Below are positions 4,864 through 6,486 of a DNA stretch of 6,486 nucleotides, in pieces. Origin of the DNA: Pedosphaera sp. (GTDB taxonomy: Bacteria; Verrucomicrobiota; Verrucomicrobiae; Limisphaerales; Pedosphaeraceae). The stretch is from the NCBI GenBank assembly GCA_028293265.1, contig JAQGPB010000057.1, positions 1 through 6,486 of the forward strand, read 5' to 3'. A program made the translations under genes and the position numbers. The notes below the pieces were generated by a model. It saw nothing but the letters and a program-made list of their open reading frames with translations. It ran no database searches and was not told the DNA's origin. Numbering within the stretch: position 1 is the stretch's first letter; every line of letters begins with the position of its first letter.

Positions 4864-6333
4864 ATGTCCATCACCAAATACCTGATATTATGTTTGCTGT
4901 GTGTCGGCTGCTGCCTGACCAGTCGCGCGCGCGCGTCCGAGCCGGTCAGCGCCGGACCGCTCTATGAACGATTTCATCTGACGCTTGAACCCGGCGACCG
5001 CACAGAAATCCTCAGTCCTTTCTACTATTCAGAGCTGAAGGAAACCCAGCGTCAATGGGCGGTGCCGCCGCTCATGGCACACACCGAAGACCCGGTGACC
5101 GAATCCGAAGAATTCGACTTCCTTTACCCGGTTTTGACCTACAACCGGTACGGGGCGGAGTCGCGCTGGCAGTTCTTTCAAGTCTTCGCCTTTGCCGGCG
5201 GGAAAAATCAGGACACCTCCGGCAAAAGGCATTTCACCCTCTTCCCGATTTATTTCCAGCAACGCTCGACCGATCCCAGGCAAGATTACACCGCCGTCTT
5301 TCCCTTCTACGGCCACCTCGAAAACCGGCTCTTTCGCGACGAGATTGATTTCATCATGTTCCCCGGCTATTCCAAGACCCGCAAGAAAGACGTGGTCACC
5401 TACAACATGCCCTACCCGTTTTTCCATCTGCGCTATGGCGATGGCCTGCGCGGCTGGCAGATCTGGCCTTTCACGGGCCGCGAGCACAAGGACATCACCT
5501 TCCAAACCAATTCCTCCGGCGAATCCATTACCAATGGCGGCCACGACCGCCTGTTCGTCAACTGGCCATTTTACGTCCGCGTCACCAATGGCATCGGCAC
5601 AGAGAATCCGGTCAGGGAGGAGGCGTTGATTCCCTTCTACACCCTTTACCGTTCCAAGCTGCGCGATACCACTTCCTGGGGCTGGCCGCTGGGCGTTACG
5701 CATACGGTGAATCGCGAAAAAAAATACACGGAATGGGACGCGCCATGGCCGCTTGTCGAGTTCGCCCATGGCGAGGGCAAAACTGAGCGCCGCGTCTGGC
5801 CCCTCTTCAGCGAGGCGCACAGTCCCACCTCGGAAAGCGACTGGTATCTCTGGCCGGTTTACAAATACAACCGCATTGTCTCGCCCCCGCTGTACCGCGA
5901 CCGCACACGCATCCTCTTCTTCCTCTATTCGGACATGAACTTGAAAAGCACCGAAACCGGCCGGTCCTTGCGGCGCACCGAACTGTGGCCGTTTTTCACT
6001 CGCCGACGCGACCTGAACGGCAACGAGCGTCTGCAAGTCCTCGCCATCCTCGAACCCATTTTCCCAGGCAACAAAGGCTTCGAGCGCGAATACTCCCAGG
6101 TCTATGCGTTGTGGCGCGCTGAACAAAATCCCAAGACCCACGCCACCAGCCAGTCCCTGCTCTGGAACCTTTATCGCCGCGAGACTGCGCCCGAGCATAA
6201 AAAAATCTCGCTCCTCTTCGGCCTTTTCCAGTATCAATTGTCCCCGGCAGGCAGGCAATGGCGCGTATGCTATATTCCCGTGGGGAAGGTTAAATCGCCG
6301 GTCCATGCGGCAGAACCGGCGTCCGGACATTGA
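4864..6333 (+). CDS. Exported aromatic-proline repeat protein, unknown function
   Basis: I do not recognise this as a named family. It encodes 489 residues from the ATG at 4864; a GTG at 4858 would add two. The N-terminus is a signal peptide: Lys5, a hydrophobic core LILCLLCVGCCL (7-18) and an A22-R23-A24 type I cleavage site before SEP. CVGC is a poor lipobox because residue -3 is Cys. The mature part repeats a short aromatic-proline motif, for example LFPIYF (126-131), VFPFY (145-149), IWPF (200-203), NWPFYV (233-238), PWPLVEF (294-300), VWPLF (311-315), LWPVY (329-333) and LWPFF (374-378), mostly every 16-25 residues and linked by polar charged turns. There is no further membrane helix. 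This favours a secreted beta-rich protein, perhaps a beta-barrel or solenoid at the outer membrane, which is inference. It has its own promoter and precedes an MlaE-type permease by 34 bases. Confidence 0.88.
   Translation: MSITKYLILCLLCVGCCLTSRARASEPVSAGPLYERFHLTLEPGDRTEILSPFYYSELKETQRQWAVPPLMAHTEDPVTESEEFDFLYPVLTYNRYGAESRWQFFQVFAFAGGKNQDTSGKRHFTLFPIYFQQRSTDPRQDYTAVFPFYGHLENRLFRDEIDFIMFPGYSKTRKKDVVTYNMPYPFFHLRYGDGLRGWQIWPFTGREHKDITFQTNSSGESITNGGHDRLFVNWPFYVRVTNGIGTENPVREEALIPFYTLYRSKLRDTTSWGWPLGVTHTVNREKKYTEWDAPWPLVEFAHGEGKTERRVWPLFSEAHSPTSESDWYLWPVYKYNRIVSPPLYRDRTRILFFLYSDMNLKSTETGRSLRRTELWPFFTRRRDLNGNERLQVLAILEPIFPGNKGFEREYSQVYALWRAEQNPKTHATSQSLLWNLYRRETAPEHKKISLLFGLFQYQLSPAGRQWRVCYIPVGKVKSPVHAAEPASGH
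4924..4935. repeat. (CG)6 dinucleotide tract in the signal-peptide region
   Basis: Six uninterrupted CG units encode the Arg-Ala-Arg-Ala stretch that forms the signal-peptidase site of the exported repeat protein. A similar (CG)5 tract at 2310-2319 encodes ARAR in the transporter. Gain or loss of one unit would shift the frame. Confidence 0.6.
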
Positions 6334-6367
6334 TGGCATGAGTGATTGACACCCGTAACAAATAATT

Positions 6368-6486
6368 ATGTTTCAAAACCTTGGCGAAATGATGCTCCTC
6401 TTTTTGAGGACGCTCCGCGCTTTGCCGCTGGTCTGGCGTCAGCGCCAGAAGGTGTTCGATCAATTCTTTGAGATCGGCAACGCCAG
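6368..6486 (+). CDS. MlaE-family ABC transporter permease, N-terminal fragment
   Basis: Only the first 39 codons and two bases lie in the window; the rest continues beyond 6486. The start MFQNLGEMMLLFLRTLRALP followed by an amphipathic stretch ending FDQFFEIGNA is typical of MlaE/YrbE-type permeases, which have an N-terminal interfacial helix with a Q-hydrophobic-GN/GV segment just before the first transmembrane helix. MlaE is the inner-membrane permease of the Mla-type ABC system that moves phospholipids between inner membrane and a periplasmic MCE carrier. The ATPase (MlaF-like) and MCE protein (MlaD-like) would be expected downstream but are outside the window. There is no visible Shine-Dalgarno sequence. 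The 34-base spacing to the preceding gene suggests a shared transcript. Identification rests on a short N-terminus. Confidence 0.72.
   Translation, partial: MFQNLGEMMLLFLRTLRALPLVWRQRQKVFDQFFEIGNA

Noticed and set aside
5717..5724. Run of eight A that could support frameshifting
   Set aside because: It encodes Glu-Lys-Lys in frame with intact repeats on both sides, no stimulatory structure was noticed, and no alternative frame product looks meaningful.
5029..6339. 436-codon minus-strand ORF opposite the repeat-protein gene
   Set aside because: The + strand frame has a signal peptide and regular repeated motifs, while the minus frame shows no domain. Antisense shadows of this size are common in GC-rich genes.
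6346..6351. Perfect TTGACA -35 hexamer just before the MlaE-like gene
   Set aside because: No -10 element lies at 15-19 bases; the AT-rich AATAATTAT is far too close, and correct spacing would fall inside the coding sequence.

Overview
The window is a stretch of bacterial chromosome of medium-high GC with every supported gene on the + strand. Protein style, the degenerate ACTCCGC/CCGCATTCC repeats between genes, the lack of clear Shine-Dalgarno sequences and the gene content suggest a Verrucomicrobiota-like Gram-negative (Pedosphaera/Limisphaerales type). This is an inference from general resemblance, not from a marker gene.

Layout. Positions 1-330 hold no supportable gene, only short pyrimidine-rich repeats. 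Next come a small UPF0145/YbjQ-family protein (331-669) and a complete YebC/TACO1-family protein (729-1466). After 128 bases, which contain a possible 35-codon leader ORF ending in an ATGA overlap, a 972-residue MMPL/RND-superfamily transporter resembling the hopanoid transporter HpnN begins (1595-4513). A 344-base AT-richer gap (about 45% GC by hand count) follows, with several dyads, one doubtful ORF and a good sigma70-like promoter at its end. The promoter leads into an exported protein of about 489 residues built from some twenty degenerate aromatic-proline (WPF/WPL/FPF) repeats (4864-6333). After 34 bases comes the start of an MlaE-type ABC permease, which runs off the window.

How the genes may fit together. 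Three consecutive products concern the cell envelope: an RND pump of the lipid-exporting branch, a secreted aromatic-repeat protein, and the permease of a lipid-transport ABC system. The likeliest reading is a lipid or hopanoid trafficking locus between inner and outer membrane, with the repeat protein as an uncharacterised envelope component. This is guilt by association. The UPF0145 and YebC genes look like ordinary housekeeping neighbours.

The items most worth a second look are the aromatic-repeat protein, the loss of the TM10 acidic residue in the RND pump, and the structured AT-rich gap with a terminator-like hairpin facing the minus strand. No CRISPR array, tRNA, rRNA, insertion sequence or recognisable defence system was seen.
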